Shown piece after piece: positions 20,467 through 33,559 of a DNA stretch of 64,000 bases. Within the stretch, counting starts at the first letter, position 1, and each line of letters starts with the position of its first letter. The translations under genes were made by a program, and so were the position numbers. This DNA is from Branchiostoma floridae (taxonomy: Eukaryota > Chordata > Leptocardii > Amphioxiformes > Branchiostomatidae), in the NCBI RefSeq assembly GCF_000003815.2, contig NC_049987.1:16820564-16884563 (forward strand), read 5' to 3'. The notes below the pieces were generated by a model. That model did not search any database. It was not told the DNA's origin and saw only the letters and a list, made by a program, of their open reading frames with translations.

Positions 20467-21403
20467 TTATAAGTATCTCTCCAGCTCGAGAACATCGATC
20501 TCGTCGTAGGGACTGTACGGTCTTCCCGAACCGCTCTGCTTGGGGCCGTGCCTCTCCGCATTCACGGGAACAAAGTGGGCACTGGGGTCAAAGTCTCTGA
20601 GAATGCTCTTGGCAATCTGAGGCAGCTGCATGGAATCGTGGATGGAGTACGGATCGTCGATCTGGTCACAGAACGGTGCCAGATTTTGCAGGGACCAGGA
20701 GAAGTGATCGTTCGTCGGTTGGAACTCTTCGGCGGGCGGCATCAGGACCGACGACTGCCACCACGACGAGTCAAACCCGGGGTGCACCTGAACGTCATTC
20801 TGGTGCGGAGCAGAAAACTCACAATCCAAGGTGGTCTCCTTCTTGAGGTTCATAGAAAAGTTTGGCATGTCCGTTTTGCTGAAGGTGGCGAAGGCTGGGA
20901 GCTTGTTCTGGAACTCCTCGTGAGACATAACGTTGTCAATCATCAACGGCTTCTTGTTGTAGTGATCTTCGTAGAAGTTGTACTCGTTGTGTTGTTGCTG
21001 TGGTACGTCATTGTTGAAGAACGGAGAATCACAGTGGGACAGGGTGGGAGAGTTGGAGCGAGAGGCGTAGTCATCGGATGTGCCGCTTGTCGAGCTGGGG
21101 TACTCTATCGTGGTCTCGACTTCGGGGGGTGGGGAGGGGTACATGGTGTAGGGCATGGGAGATTGTGTCGACGAGGAAGGCAGCGAGACGGCTTCGTCTC
21201 TTCGTGGGATGGTTTTGCTGGGACGAACCGACTTGGTTGGTCGCTTGCCCGGGTGCTTGCGCTTGTAGTGGGCAGTCATGTTGGCCTTGCACGGTGTGGC
21301 GTAGTCGCACTCGGTACAGAAGATGGGCTGCTCGCCGGTGTGCTTCCAGCGATGGGCGACCAGGTCTCGCGAAAAGTTCCCGACAAAGTCACACTGGTTA
21401 CAC
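20467..21403 (-). CDS. Zinc-finger gene, last coding exon (fingers 3-4 and C-terminal region)
   Basis: Starts one base into a Lys codon and encodes CNQCDFVGNFSRDLVAHRWK and FCTECDYATPCKANMTAH. It then has a basic stretch (KRPTKSVRPSK), a Ser/Pro/Thr-rich region and an acidic, aromatic C terminus. GC content is clearly higher than in the flanking introns, as expected for coding sequence. The opposite-strand frame at 20548-21438 is a GC shadow. Confidence 0.92.
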
Positions 21404-24400
21404 CTTCAGAAACACAGAACAATGGGGGATACGGTTAGATTCATGAATACGAAATAAAGAGTATTGCAATGTACTAGGTATCACACCACCAATTTGTAGG
21501 CGACCACAATCATTACGACTTCTTGAGTTAACCTTTGTATTGTAGCTGAGCCATCTTGTCAGGTGAATGAACCTTTAACATTGTGATAGGGGTCACCCAT
21601 TCATTATCATGCATCTATCTGTCACTTTCCGACAGGTAACATTTAACTGGGTGTAACCCCCCATACATGTATTGGTAACCTCCCTTTACTTTAGCGACCA
21701 TGTTGCCTTTCAAAAGTACTACTAGTAATAGTTTGTTTGTCGTTTTACACATGCACAATCGGAAAAAAAGTCTATTTTGCCTACAACTATTGTGTTTATT
21801 TGAGTGGTTGGGTAAATGATCGATTTAACACTCCTGCCTGTAAAGTTTTGGGCAATTTGGCAGGCATAGCACACGCACATGCCCAACAACCAACAATTTT
21901 GAAACACTCTGAATTAAGTGATGTGCTTTTTCCGAACTTTTCATCATTGCTGCCGAGATATTTAACAAGTGTTTGTGTTTGGCAGGTGGAAGAATTCAGC
22001 CCCAGGTCTTGGGAGATAATTACCCTCCCCATCTTCTGTTTCCAGCACACGGCCGCCAGTATTTTTGCATAATTGTGCAGAATGGCAGCCCTTCTGACAC
22101 CTGGCAGCCTCAGGCCATGCACATGTGCGCAATCATGAGGGAAACCTTTGTTGACAGAAAAAAAAGTTGCTGGGCAGAGTTGTTGTGTGAAACAACCACC
22201 GCGAGTAATTCGAAAAAGCCGAGCCAGTCCCTTTAAATGGAATCCTTTTTAACAAAGTTTTGTTCAACTTCAAAATGCTTGTTTTTGCTTCTGTCAATCA
22301 AAATATTCTAAGTGTCAATCGAAACATTCTAAGCTGTCAGGAAAGTAGTAATTATTGGGGGGGAAATGATCGAATTTCCTCAGTTGAGTTTGAAGTGTAT
22401 ATTTAAAGGCAGGTCAGTTGACATCTAAGTAGCTTTATGCATAATGACCTCAAGAGCTCATTATGTATGTCTTTATCAATGGCACTTTGCTAAACATCTT
22501 TGGGGGGGTGGGGCGAACTTTCTGATATCTTGCCAACATGAGACATTGACTCACTGTAAGAAATCTACAAAACAGTGTGACTCCACCCAAACCTAAAGCA
22601 CTCCAAAACCAACCCCCTCCCCATACATGATAAGTTTAAACACCATCTAAGGATACTTACTTGTAGGGTTTGTACTCGGGGTGTTTTTTGCGCATGTGGG
22701 AAGCCAGATGACCCTTGCTGGAGCCAGTGTACTTGCACATGGTGCACTTGTGAGGTCTCTCGCCCGTGTGAGTCCGCTGGTGTTCCATAAGGTGGCCCTT
22801 ATGGGTGGTGTCATAATCACACTGCTCACACCTATATAAAGGAGAATACATACAATTATCAGTAACGTTGTGACCTGTTGTTACCTAACCAATCTTGTAA
22901 TTTAAAGTCTTCAGTGCATTGACCCTACTGCCATTACTATTAAGAGGCTACACAGAGGAAAAGCAATGTTGTTGACTTGGACGTTCTGAGAGAAACTAGA
23001 ATTATACTTTTATGAACCCCTCCCAATCTGTTATTTGCGCATCAAAACCTACATTCAAAAATTCTACATTTTAAAAATGACTCGAAAAGAAGTTTTCAAA
23101 AGTTGAAGAATGTATATATTGCATTATGTTGCACAATGGATGTTGCAAATAAAGTGCGATAAAAAGACGCTTACCTGTACACCGGGCGGACCTTGCCATT
23201 CCCTCGGGCCATCTTGCCACTTGCGCCCAGCGAACTCCGTACAGCAGCCGGCATGTTGGTCTCGTTCTTCCGATGGTTCAAGCCTAAAAAGCAACCGCAC
23301 AAAAACATGGTCACACATCAACTCTGGTTTTTAACAAACACCTTGCAACATTTTCAACAGCAACGTTGTGTAATGTTGCGCGATTAAATCTCGAATGCCC
23401 CCAGCTGTAATTTTGATGCAATACCAGAAACATGCATTGGACAAATATTTCGAACAAGGACAGAGCGAAAAAAAGCATCGTACATGCTGCAAGTATGAGG
23501 TCTCGTGTCTTGTGAGACCTCCGTCTCCGCGTTCTGAACATGGTGTAAAACGCACTGGAAGGAAAAATCCCGGGTCAATCCGTAGATTTGCAGGACATAA
23601 CTACACACAGCAGTCCGCTCTTGTGCCAGAAGTATGGGTGGTGTCATTAACTCTTCCCGACGTACGTATGGGGTTATAAGGCACGCCTTTGGGGTTCAAT
23701 TCAACTACAGGTCGCTAACTCTTCAGCAAGCACCCTCCCTTTTAATACGCTCTTTTCTTTAGATTCTTAAGGTTTGAAATTTACCTGGCCACAGTAGTAG
23801 AGTGAAGAGATAGCTAAGGAAGATTATGTTCTGTCGAGACAATGTTGATGGAGAGAGCCATGTTTCTGAGTACCAACTCCTTCCCGTCCTGACGCCTGCC
23901 ACCTACCCCGTCATTTGTTCGACCATGCTTGCCGTGTGCGCTTCGACCGCCTCAGGGCTTTGAAACGCGCCATTCCATTTTCACAGGGGTAGATACCTTG
24001 TACAAACCATTTTTTTTTAATACTATGCAGAAGTAACAAATACATTTTTTTACATCCTAAAGGTTGGTAGTGAATAATAAATGTTGTTATTTTACTCCGA
24101 ATGTGCATCAACTTTTTCAGGAAAGTGTTACATGTCTTGAACACTTGTAAAATCTACCCTAGGATGAGTACATTTTTGGTGAATGGTATCGCCCAAACTT
24201 ATTTCACACCTGTTTGACATGATGGTAGCACCTGGTTAGGGTGAACCCTTGCTGACCGAGTTCGCTACATATGATTCACACTTTTAGGCGTTTCCCCAAA
24301 TCTTTTACAAGTTCCTTTGACATTTTAAAACTCACCGGAAACCATTGAGTCAGCGCGACCAACTCAGACCCCACCTAACAACCAAATCTCGGCCCCACCC

Positions 24401-26858
24401 CCCGCTAGACTTTCTGACTTCTTTGTCCACCCAAAAGAATGCACGGTGTAACATTCAAAAATTTTTGCTTCCGGCGATCGATACAATTATACGCTGAAAC
24501 GGGTACCTGTTAGCCTATATGGACGCATGCTTGTCCTAAAAAATCATTGCTTGTTACTGTGTGAAAACTTTTGTGTTCGCTTGTTTTTCTTTGCACTACA
24601 TTGTATTTTGTACATAGCACATCTTTTAAGTCCAAATGCGTTAGCTAAGATAGAAACAACTTAGCATGGAATGCGTACTGGGTCAACTTTTGTTTGCCAG
24701 TGATTAACATACTTATTAAAATTCCCCAAACAACTTGTTCTGTGTTTGAATGTTTGTACATATTTCCTAACTTCCTTTCCCAAAACAAAGTAAAAAATTT
24801 CTCTACTTGTGGACACCCTTGTTCGGGTTAGTCGAATTTTCATTGGTCTTGGAGAATGATCCGTTTATTGTTCTATAGCCAACCAGAGCTGAGTTTAAAC
24901 TACATGCAAAATGTGATCATTTCGTCCTGACAAAAGAGCACATGCCGCCGCAACATTAGCGTAACTATGCCTACAGCCGAGATAGGGCATACTATCGCCT
25001 GATCTAATCTCCCATTCTTGTAGCGTTGGGAATATTTTTTGTTCAAGTTTTGCGGGACACAGTAGTTTACATGTCTCCTGATAAGCAATGGAAAGATATT
25101 CCTTTGTGTGATGAATCCCAAGCAATTGAGTGAAGTTTTTTTTCTTTCATAATGTGCGCCTTCCAGACACCAAAAGTTCTATTTCTGATTGAATTTCATT
25201 TTTTTGTGATAATTTGTGATCAGTCAGCAAAATATACATGGATTTGTTACTATTGAGCAGTGTGTAAAACAATAGATATCTGGTTTAAGATACAAAGTTT
25301 CTAAGCCAATGGCTTCGCCAAAATTCTCCTTGGAATCAAATTTTAGCTTGTAGAATTCGTATTTTTTGACTGCGATTCAATTTTCAGATATTTTCATTTT
25401 TCACACCCGTAAACATTTTTTATTGCTGCACCTGTAGCGGCCAGTCCAGGGTTCAGGTAACAGGTACAATGTAAGACTAGATAAGATTATTTGCATTTGA
25501 AGAAGCTACTGTGCCATTGAAATTCCAATTGCTCATCAAGTCATCAAGAAGTGATAATATATGCGATATGCAAATAGGTGTGAATCACAGGTAGGTTATT
25601 CTGATGCTAATTTATGACCAGATAGGCTTCGTATTGTATGGCAAGTTTGGATTATGGAAATATCTGGAGCGCAAAGTGGTCGAACAGGTGGCAAGATGTT
25701 TTTTCCTGCCATGTTTTTTCTTATTCAAGTTAACCACAGAGCCAAACAAATTATGAGGAAAAACATCACTGTACGTGCAAAATCTTGATATCAAATTTTG
25801 GTATAAATCACGATACATTGATACAATGTTGAGTGTTTTTACAAGAAAGCTCGATTTAAAAAGTTTACAGAGTGTTCAATAGAAGCCAAAACGTCGCTCG
25901 AGCGAAGCCAATACTGGTTGGGATATTTGAAATACTTGCTCTAGTTAAAGAAAGAACACCGTCAGGTTGATATCTTTGTTAAAATACCTCCACACCACAT
26001 TTACATTCTTGAAGTGAACTTTGGAGCAAGTAGTATCGCCAGATGTTTGAAAAATAGGCATTATCTTCGAAGTATTTGTAGTTTCAGCAAACTGTTGCAA
26101 ATCGCTTGGATGGCATTTATCAATTCTTTCAAATCAATTGACAAACTCTGTCAAGAAATGTAAGTTCAACATTTTTTTCTACGATAAGACAAAACTATTT
26201 AGTTTCGCTTCGACGTTTGAAACAAAACAACGGAGGAGCTACTTGGAAAACGAACAGGTGTTCGGGGGAAAACATCATCCCTAAATAATAGCACAGGTAA
26301 AGCCTAAAATCTCGGTTACTAAACATTTTCTTTTAGCCTAAAACAAAGCAAGATATTGCATTGGGGAGGATTTGGAAGATAAGTATCGGCTCATTTGAGT
26401 TGGTTCTCTTCAGTTTGAGAAAGTTTCCACAGAAGCCAATAATCCTGAAAATCCTCGTTGGATTACGACGGATAACCAACTCATTTTGATAACCATTCTC
26501 CGACGACTTTCCATAACAAGTTTTTCTCCAAATCCCATTCGTAACTAGTTTGGACTAAATCCCTCCAAACAAAGGTTTTCACACAGAAGATCTCCGTTTT
26601 AAGTGAGAAAAACACACGCTGAATAAAGTTTCCTCAGTTTGCCATGTGGGGCAAAAAAATAAGAAAATCAGGTCGCCACGCGTTACTTAACACGTGGAAA
26701 AAATTCAAGGACACGAAAAGGAATCATGAAACTTACCTTTCTCAGTAGATAAAACCGGAGAGTTGCTTCCGTGGGTCAGCTAGGCGTGGTCACTGACTAC
26801 TGCAGGTGGGAGAGTGCTGGGAGATGTCCACTCGCGGTCCGAATCGTGGCTGGAGTGA
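20467..26858 (-). CDS. C2H2 zinc-finger transcription factor (four fingers)
   Basis: Nuclear DNA-binding protein; exact family not recognised. Exons on the minus strand: non-coding exon about 26858-26737, then 23283-23175 (ATG at 23254), 22831-22661 and 21403-20467 (TAA). Joined, it gives 395 residues. The fingers are residues 28-48 (C28,C31,H44,H48), 56-77 (C56,C59,H72,H77), 85-105 (C85,C88,H101,H105) and 113-134 (C113,C116,H129,H134). Their linkers are TGERPHK, PEYKPYK and TGEQPIF. Residues 135-395 are low-complexity, Ser/Pro-rich, then acidic, and end in DEIDVLELERYL; an activation role is possible. All junctions are GT-AG and in phase. The CxxCDY style resembles REST- or hunchback-like fingers, but I would not name it. 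If exon 1 splices directly to the 23283 exon, an in-frame TAG precedes the ATG, which supports this start. Confidence 0.88.
22661..22831 (-). CDS. Zinc-finger gene, middle coding exon (fingers 1-2)
   Basis: Encodes CEQCDYDTTHKGHLMEHQRT and CTMCKYTGSSKGHLASHMRK with the linker TGERPHK between them. The acceptor is TATATAG and the donor GTAAGT. It ends two bases into Lys84. Confidence 0.93.
23175..23283 (-). CDS. Zinc-finger gene, first coding exon
   Basis: The ATG at 23254 (context AACATGC) opens MPAAVRSSLGASGKMARGNG, followed by KVRPVY and the split Arg codon. The acceptor is TTTTTAG and the donor GTAAGC. Bases 23255-23283 are 5' UTR. Confidence 0.85.
23284..26736 (-). other. First intron of the zinc-finger gene
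   Basis: 3.45 kb, AT-rich, with no coding sequence I can support. It contains one GGTCTC hairpin (23498-23520) of a type repeated upstream of the gene. Otherwise I see nothing notable; conserved enhancers could lie here but cannot be told from one sequence. Confidence 0.5.
26737..26858 (-). promoter_or_regulatory. Non-coding first exon of the zinc-finger gene
   Basis: Ends in GAGAAAG followed by a strong GTAAGT donor at 26736. The frame continuous with the next exon contains TAG, so this exon is 5' UTR. Its 5' end is placed about 30 bases after the TATA box and is approximate. Confidence 0.65.
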
Positions 26859-26883
26859 GACTGACCCACAGTGGACAGGTGGG

Positions 26884-26891
26884 TTTTTATA
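26884..26891 (-). promoter_or_regulatory. TATA box of the zinc-finger gene
   Basis: Reads TATAAAAA in GGTATAAAAACCC on the minus strand, about 150 bases before the exon 1 donor. A TATA promoter suggests a regulated rather than housekeeping gene. Confidence 0.65.
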
Positions 26892-27659
26892 CCTGCCCTG
26901 TCAGGTAGATGAATAGCCGAAGAAGAATAGGACTGAAAAGTGGTCCAGTCGGTCTGGCGCCGACAGCGCTTTTGATTCTGACCCCCCTCTAGAGCAACTC
27001 ATTTGCATATGCAAAGCATGTATGTTTTTCGCCCAAAAAGTGGTTCGGGGATAATTTGTAAGGAAATTTGCTATAATTTGCCTCGACTTCCACTTTTCGC
27101 ATAAGTGGTCGTCATCTTGTAATTGAAAATTGAAAATTCAACAGATGAATATTCACTCTGTCACCATAGCTATTTTGCGCTATCTCATCACGGTGTGATA
27201 ATACCATAGTTTCTATGTTCACACGTTCTTTGAAAGTTTCGCATATATTCGTCCATTCGGAAACACGTACATGACGTTTACGTTTTGATGCAAATGGAAA
27301 AAGTAAAAAGAAAGTCATTGCTAAAATTCTAACTAAGAAGACACACATATGTATCAATTCCACACATTTTGGATTACTATCGATATCATTATTGTGACCC
27401 CATATGGTATTCGATTCTCTGTTTTTCCCCAAGAGATATACAAGAAAGTTGTGACATTTTTCATTGTGGGCCAATGTGGAAATGTCATGCTATACTCATA
27501 AACTACTTGGGCTATCTTTCTAGACGGATATGTCATATACATTTTATGATAAGCATTGTAACTTTACTTTTCATAGCTCGGTTAGCGAATTTACGAAAAT
27601 AAACTATATAAATCCTATATCATTCTCCGCAACTCAAAGAAAATAACATACAAATATTT

Positions 27660-28070
27660 AATGCTAAAACATTTTGTTTGAATTCTGTGTCCCTGTAGAC
27701 ACATAACTTTACTTTACTAGTATTTTTGATGTCCAGATTCGTTGCTGTGGTGGATTTTCATGACAATGTCATTCCTGCTCGTACGTATGGTAGTAACATT
27801 TTGTTTAAATTTTGTGTCACTGTAGACACATAACTTTACTTTACTAGTATTTTTCAAGTCCTGACTCGCTAAGTTGTTGTTTTTACTTGGCTGTGGTGAA
27901 TTTTCATGACAATGTAATTCCTAATAACATTTTGTTTAAATTTTGTGTCACTGTAGACACATACTAGTAACTTTACTTTACTAGTATTTTTCAAGTCCTG
28001 ACTCGTTAGATTGTTGTTTTTACTTGGCTGTGGAGGATTTTCATGACAATGTGATTCCTGTGCGTACGGT
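27660..28070 (+). repeat. Tandem repeat with TGTGTC...GACACA hairpin (three copies)
   Basis: Three copies, spaced 127 and 131 bp, share AACATTTTGTTTAAATTTTG, the hairpin and ACTTTACTTTACTAGTATTT. The hairpins are at 27686-27703, 27813-27830 and 27944-27961, each a perfect 6 bp stem. One loop differs (CCTGTA against ACTGTA) while the stems are unchanged. Confidence 0.85.
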
Positions 28071-28259
28071 AGTGTGTTGTAAATATGACGGCATTGTTCC
28101 CAGGCTTCCCATTGTTCTATCATTGACACCGATGCTGCCCCGCGTCCCCTGAGAACAAACTGTTTGTTCCTTACCTGCGTGGGAACACACCTGTCCTCTC
28201 ACTTCGTTAAACTTCCATACCAGATCAAAAAAAGAACAAGGAATAGTACATGCCTTCAA

Positions 28260-28292
28260 GTATGAGGTCTCACATCTTATGAGACCTCATAC
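28260..28292. repeat. Perfect 13 bp inverted repeat (GTATGAGGTCTCA)
   Basis: GTATGAGGTCTCA and its reverse complement are separated by 7 bases. A shorter version with the same left flank (TACATGC...AAGTATGAGGTCTC) is at 23498-23520 in the zinc-finger gene intron, so it belongs to a small repeat family. Confidence 0.8.
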
Positions 28293-29149
28293 CACAATTA
28301 CCAACCTAGGATTGATGTGTTCGAAAATTCGTATTTTCCCAGAACTATCGTAAAGTGGACTTTGTTATCACCAAGTACAGTAGGGATATCTTCTCTGGAT
28401 AGTTTTAAAGAACGCTTGCAGATAGATGTGTAAAAGTTAGGTGTGACGGGTCCTTCGGTGTAATTTAACTAGCTGCTGCCGCGCCGCGTGCCTGCGAAGC
28501 TGATGTGTTATAGATGTAAAATGTACTTAAAAAACGACAACCTCAAACGCGTTGCATACCCACATTTGTAAAGTTCGAATGCAACAGCATTTCTAAGATA
28601 ATGCTTTCTCTTTTCTATGATCTATGTTTACTTTTTCTCAATTCTAGGCAAAATTGACAAATACATATGTGTACACTATACTAATAGTTACACAAATAAT
28701 CATCCATGTGCGGTTGAAGCTACATTCCTTCGCACATGTACAGCGGATGCATACAATTGCTCAACTTAAAGTGGACTACCCTAGGAAAGTATTTCTATAT
28801 CTGTGTCTTCCTATACTCCAGTTTTGCTAAAAAAAATCTCGACTCTGGTCATAGGAACACTGACATAGCCACAAAACTCGTAAAGCAAAAAAATCGTTAA
28901 AGGAGAAAGTAATCGTTCAAGCAAAAAAACTACCAACTCAAAACGATTGTGGATCAAATTTCAATGTGTTTTATTTTCATATGCGTGAGCGATTCAAAAT
29001 TTATGAACATCCTCTCAACTATTGCTCATAAAAACAACATTTTTCGTGTAAAACCACAACGTTCGTTACACGGCAGAGTTTTATTTTTTATATTTCCAAA
29101 CCAGTAGAAAAAATACCAGTAAAAAGTATTATAGCAGGTCTTAGGCTAT

Positions 29150-29317
29150 TCATTTTTGGGGTCACTGACCGCTACAATCCTTGGCCCTTTAAACATACCA
29201 GTTACTTCTTGCGTTGCACATTGCTCCGAGTAGTTTTGTTCCGAACCAGTAGCAAGATGACCAGCGAGAAGTTTAATAATAGATCTTCGGCTATTCATCG
29301 TTGGGGTCACTGACCCA
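29150..29317 (+). repeat. Repeat pair with GGGTCACTGACC palindrome
   Basis: Two copies 146 bp apart share GGTCTTAGGCTATTCAT-like flanks, the palindrome (29157-29170 and 29302-29317) and a CCTTGGC 3' block. A third palindrome, GGGGTCACCGACCCC, is at 37367-37382. Confidence 0.75.
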
Positions 29318-29767
29318 CACTATCCTTGGCTTTTGAAGATACTATTTACCTCTTTAAAGTACGTATGTACCTAAAAATATACAAGTTTTGATTGTCCTGC
29401 GTATAAAACGATATCTGATTGGCGATTTATATATATTTCATTCTGTAGAGAACTACATTAAGTGAGAAATGTTGGTCTTTTTTTGTCAGGTATTTTAGAA
29501 CTTTTGTTTTTCTCTCGAGGTGGGGTAATTACTTTGCTTCGGGTGATAATTATAGGCGCCGGATCTCCCCCTCTCCTGACCCACTTCATCATTCCTGTCA
29601 CTTCAGAAGAACCTCAAATAAACACGAACTCACTAAACCTCATCGCTATCTATTTTGTAACTCCAGTATGTCTTCGAATCTTTCTACAATGTATGATAAA
29701 TCCGATAAAAATTGGACGTAGAACGTAACACTGAAAGAGTTATGTTTTTCTTGCATATTCATCATTT

Positions 29768-30025
29768 ATGTGTGTGTGTGTTTTGTGTGTGTGTGTGTGT
29801 TTGTTTGTGTGTGTGTTTGTGTGCGTGCAGTTGTATGTGCCTGTGTTTGCATGTGTTTGTGTGTGTGTGTGCGTGCGTGCGCACGCGCGTGTTTGTGTGT
29901 GTATAGGTGTGCATGTGTGTGTAAATCAGTGTGCGTGTATATGTGTATGTGTGCGTATGTAGTTAGTGTGTTTGTGTGTGTGTGTTTGTGTATGTAATTT
30001 GTCTGTGTGTAAGTGTTTGTATGTG
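29768..30025 (+). repeat. (TG)n-rich microsatellite
   Basis: About 260 bp of TG and TGTGTT/TGCG variants. The long Cys/Val and His/Thr frames across it on both strands are artefacts. Confidence 0.95.
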
Positions 30026-31129
30026 TATACACAATCTTTCATTGTCATCTTAGCCATATTTCTGCTATGGGAATCAAGATTTGATCCCAAAAGTGAGGTA
30101 ATTTTGCTAGCGGCTTGGGAGGGTAGTTTTCTACGGATGTTTTGTGGTGAGTCAGAGTTTAGGAGAGACGGGTATCCTCCCTGTCCTGCAGCCACTGCTG
30201 ACATTAACCCCAGGCGACGATTAACCCCTCACCCACTCCGTCCTCTGACACGCCCCCTAACCCACTAACACTACAACTATCGTAGTTTGCTAGTCGAGAC
30301 TTCTGTAACTATACATGAATTTTCATCACAAGATCTTTTGGTACGTTTGTCTATACCTAAAGAGATAGAGCAAATAGTTTACGATTTGGGTAGAAATCTC
30401 GTGTAATGTATAGGTGAAGTTTGCATGGTGATAGTGTTAGGTCGTACTCTTTATCCAAATATTACGTTTCTTTCTCTCTCTCAACAGTGACGTACAAATG
30501 CAATATTTATCTGTAACCTCAGTTTAGTGTTAGCGCTTCTGCTTGCTTATTTTCAACTAAGAAACAAACAAATAAACAATCAGAAAAGATCACACCAAAA
30601 GTGCTGATATCTGACCGCTCATAACCCCAAAAGCGTGTGACTGATATTTGTTGGTGTTTCCCTGAATTGCAAAATAGACATTTCTCACTTCGAGATCCCC
30701 ACCAACAAACGAAAATATTATGTTGAATAAACACAACGTACATAGATATAGATATATGATATGACTGAAGTTGATAATCTTTATAAACAGACATTTGATA
30801 AAGGTAACAGAATGTCTATAAAACCTTGCCCCACTTGGACGTACTATTTTTGGCACGTTCGTGCAACCATACACTTTGAGTTCGACAAACTTTAAGTGGG
30901 ACGACTCGAAGAAGACGTGTCATAAAAAATACAAATTTTTATATCAATTTGTATAGGTCAACGTTCGACTGCACCACGCTGATAGCTTATTTTCTTACAG
31001 TACATAAAGTTTAAGATTAACAAGTGGTGAAGTGAAGTACGAACATAGTGTGTTCTTTGTCGTGCGTTCTTGATAGTTACCAAGTCGATATGTACAAATA
31101 GACAGACAGAGAAACATAGCTGACATAAA

Positions 31130-31480
31130 CTAGTAGAGAGAAAGAAAGAGAAAGATAGATAGATAGATTGATACATGAATGGATAGATATATGGACAGAG
31201 AAATAGATGGATAGAGGCATGGATAGATGGATAGATATATAGATTAATAGAATATGGGTTGGATAGATAGATATATACTTGACATATACATGTATAGACG
31301 CATGTACGTAGACAGACTGATAACATTAGATAGATAGAAAGATAGATAGATAGATAGATAGACAGATCGATCGATCGATAGATGGATAGATAGACTAATA
31401 GACAGATAGGTAGATAGATAGATAGATAGACAAGCAGACAGACAGACGTATAGAAAGATAGATGGATCTTATATCTCGAT
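31130..31480 (+). repeat. (GATA)n microsatellite
   Basis: Imperfect GATA/GACA/GATG tetranucleotide tract of about 350 bp. The 201-residue minus-strand frame across it (Ile/Tyr/Leu-Ser repeats) is a repeat artefact. Confidence 0.95.
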
Positions 31481-31539
31481 ATACTGTACGCTTCCAAATC
31501 TAGATAACTATGCATTTTACTTTGCGTGAAACCACGATT

Positions 31540-32055
31540 TCTAGTTGTGGTCACTGCGGTCAATGGCCTTTTTCTGAAACCCGAAGTGAGTCACCTGTCC
31601 AAAGGGGCAGACGTGGTCAGACACGTGCCTCACTGTCCTCTAGCATATTTGTTACATCATATGGTCACGTTTGTGTTTTTTCAACCCGTGATTTTGATTT
31701 GTAGTCACTGCGGTCAATGACCTAAGTAAGAACTGTCAGTCGGTCACAGAGTGTTAAAACATGCTACACTCCCATTAACTTCTACCCAATTACATTTTCC
31801 AACTCTTGATCATATTATCATATACATGGTAGAGTTATAAAACAGCAATTTTTATTTGTAGAATGTAGTCACTGCGGTCAACGACCTTGGAACTGTCAGA
31901 CGGTCACAGAGTGTTGAAACATGCTCCACTCTTATTAACGAGTACCCAATGACATTTTACAACTGTTAATCATATCATCATATTGCATGGTAGAGTTATG
32001 AAACAGCAATTTTGATTGGTAGTTTTGGTAGTTACTGCGGCCAGTGACCCTTTAG
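31540..32055 (+). repeat. Tandem repeat with GTCACTGCGGTCAATGACC core (four copies)
   Basis: Cores are at 31544-31568, 31700-31723, 31863-31886 and 32028-32050 (spacing 156, 163 and 165). Copies 2 and 3 also share ACTGTCAG(A/T)CGGTCACAGA and a long 3' part. The core pairs GGTCA or GTCA with TGACC. Confidence 0.85.
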
Positions 32056-33559
32056 TTCTTCTGCCATACCAAATTAGTCATATAGCCAAAGGGTCTTGAA
32101 AAATTATCCCACGTGTGTTTTGGAATTTTACAACTGTGTATTCGTAGCCACATAGATATTCACAGGTATAGCTAATTCAATAGGTAGATTTTCAGTCAAG
32201 TCGTGTATTATTTAAAAATCCAAAGGCTTTTTGGTTATTGTTTAGCTATAACTTATAAGGTTTTAATTCATGGTTTCAGATATCTGTGTACCTTTTCTTT
32301 TAACATTTCAAGTCGCAACAATGTATGCTGCATTATAAGCAAATATTATTATTTTAAACCAAGTATACCACCTAGTAACGTTACCTGTGTTGTTGAAATA
32401 TTTCAGTATTAGCATAGCTTCTTTTCCAAAAGGCTTAAGTTTCGTAACTGCCATAAACCAGTCATAAAGTTGCTTGAAGTCGTTATTTTCATCTTAAAGC
32501 TTAAGTGGGTGGCCTTTGAATGAACCGCTTTTTATGTTTTATTTCGCTAATTATACAAATATGAACAGATTTCCATATCACAACTCGTCAGCAGGTAGCT
32601 ATGGGTTCTGCACAGAGGTAATGCCTTGAGGGAGTGGAGATAGTGTAAAGATAACCCTACACAATACCGGGTTTTCACTTGAAAAGCGCCGCGAAACCAC
32701 CGCCTCAGGGTATACTTACCGGCACTGGGTAATGGTTCACGAGAAGAATGGGGAAAATTCTCCGTACATTCATCAACAAGGAATTCGGTGTGTGAAACTA
32801 GGCTAAACATGTGTTGGCTGTATACCATGAGTTTTAGACTTATAATAAATTGAACGTTGGTAGTGTTCTTCTGTATGTTGAATAGCGATGTAAATGCGTA
32901 AAAATAAGTCAGACGGAAGGAAAACTTCACTAAAGAGCTATCAAATTTTTCTTTGTTATGCCCTCTTCAAGATTCCTTTAGTCTGGAGTCAAAGCTAACT
33001 ACTGTGTTAACGTTACACCTGCAGCAAATTTGAACACGGCATGTACAAACTTTTCTTCGTATGTTTTTAAGTACTATATAGAATCAGGGGGTGGACTTAA
33101 GTGTGTAAAAGGCTTTCCCACTCTTAATATATTATTTCACTTCAGTTTTGAGCCTCCTTGCTTCTATCTGCGCTCTGTTTTTGACTGAGTATAGAAGGAC
33201 AGAAACATGCATCAAAATTTTGCAGTGGTAAACACGGTGACACTTGTTTCGTATTTTGATTTGCAATGGAAATGCCTGCAATTTCTGCACCTTACCAATT
33301 AACAAAGGGCTGTTTGACACCGCCTATATAATTGTTGGCCCAATTTCTCCCTTGATAATTGTGTGATACGAATCAAGAATTCATGAAGAGGGTAATTTCT
33401 TTAGATTGGGGGAGGGAGGGGGGCAGACCCCCGGAACGGCGCCTCAGGCGAGGCTTTGACCAATTCAATACAACCTGTTAAGTGAGCGGTGCTCAATTTT
33501 CTCTATTGTACAAGTTCATCTTAGTGGCACGTGACAAATTTGCAACCTGTTAACAGCAA

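Noticed and set aside
20548-21438. Long plus-strand frame of 296 codons opposite the zinc-finger exon
   Set aside because: It is the GC-rich antisense shadow of the real minus-strand exon, which has zinc fingers and correct splice sites.
29150-29317. Immune-type recombination signal sequences in the hairpin region
   Set aside because: I looked for CACAGTG heptamers paired with A-rich nonamers at 12 or 23 bases and did not find the pattern; the palindromes are different.
29712-30032. Cys/Val-rich and His/Thr-rich frames on both strands
   Set aside because: Artefacts of the TG repeat.
30958-31563. Minus-strand frame of 201 codons rich in Tyr, Leu, Ser and Ile
   Set aside because: Produced by the GATA microsatellite; repetitive and without gene signals.
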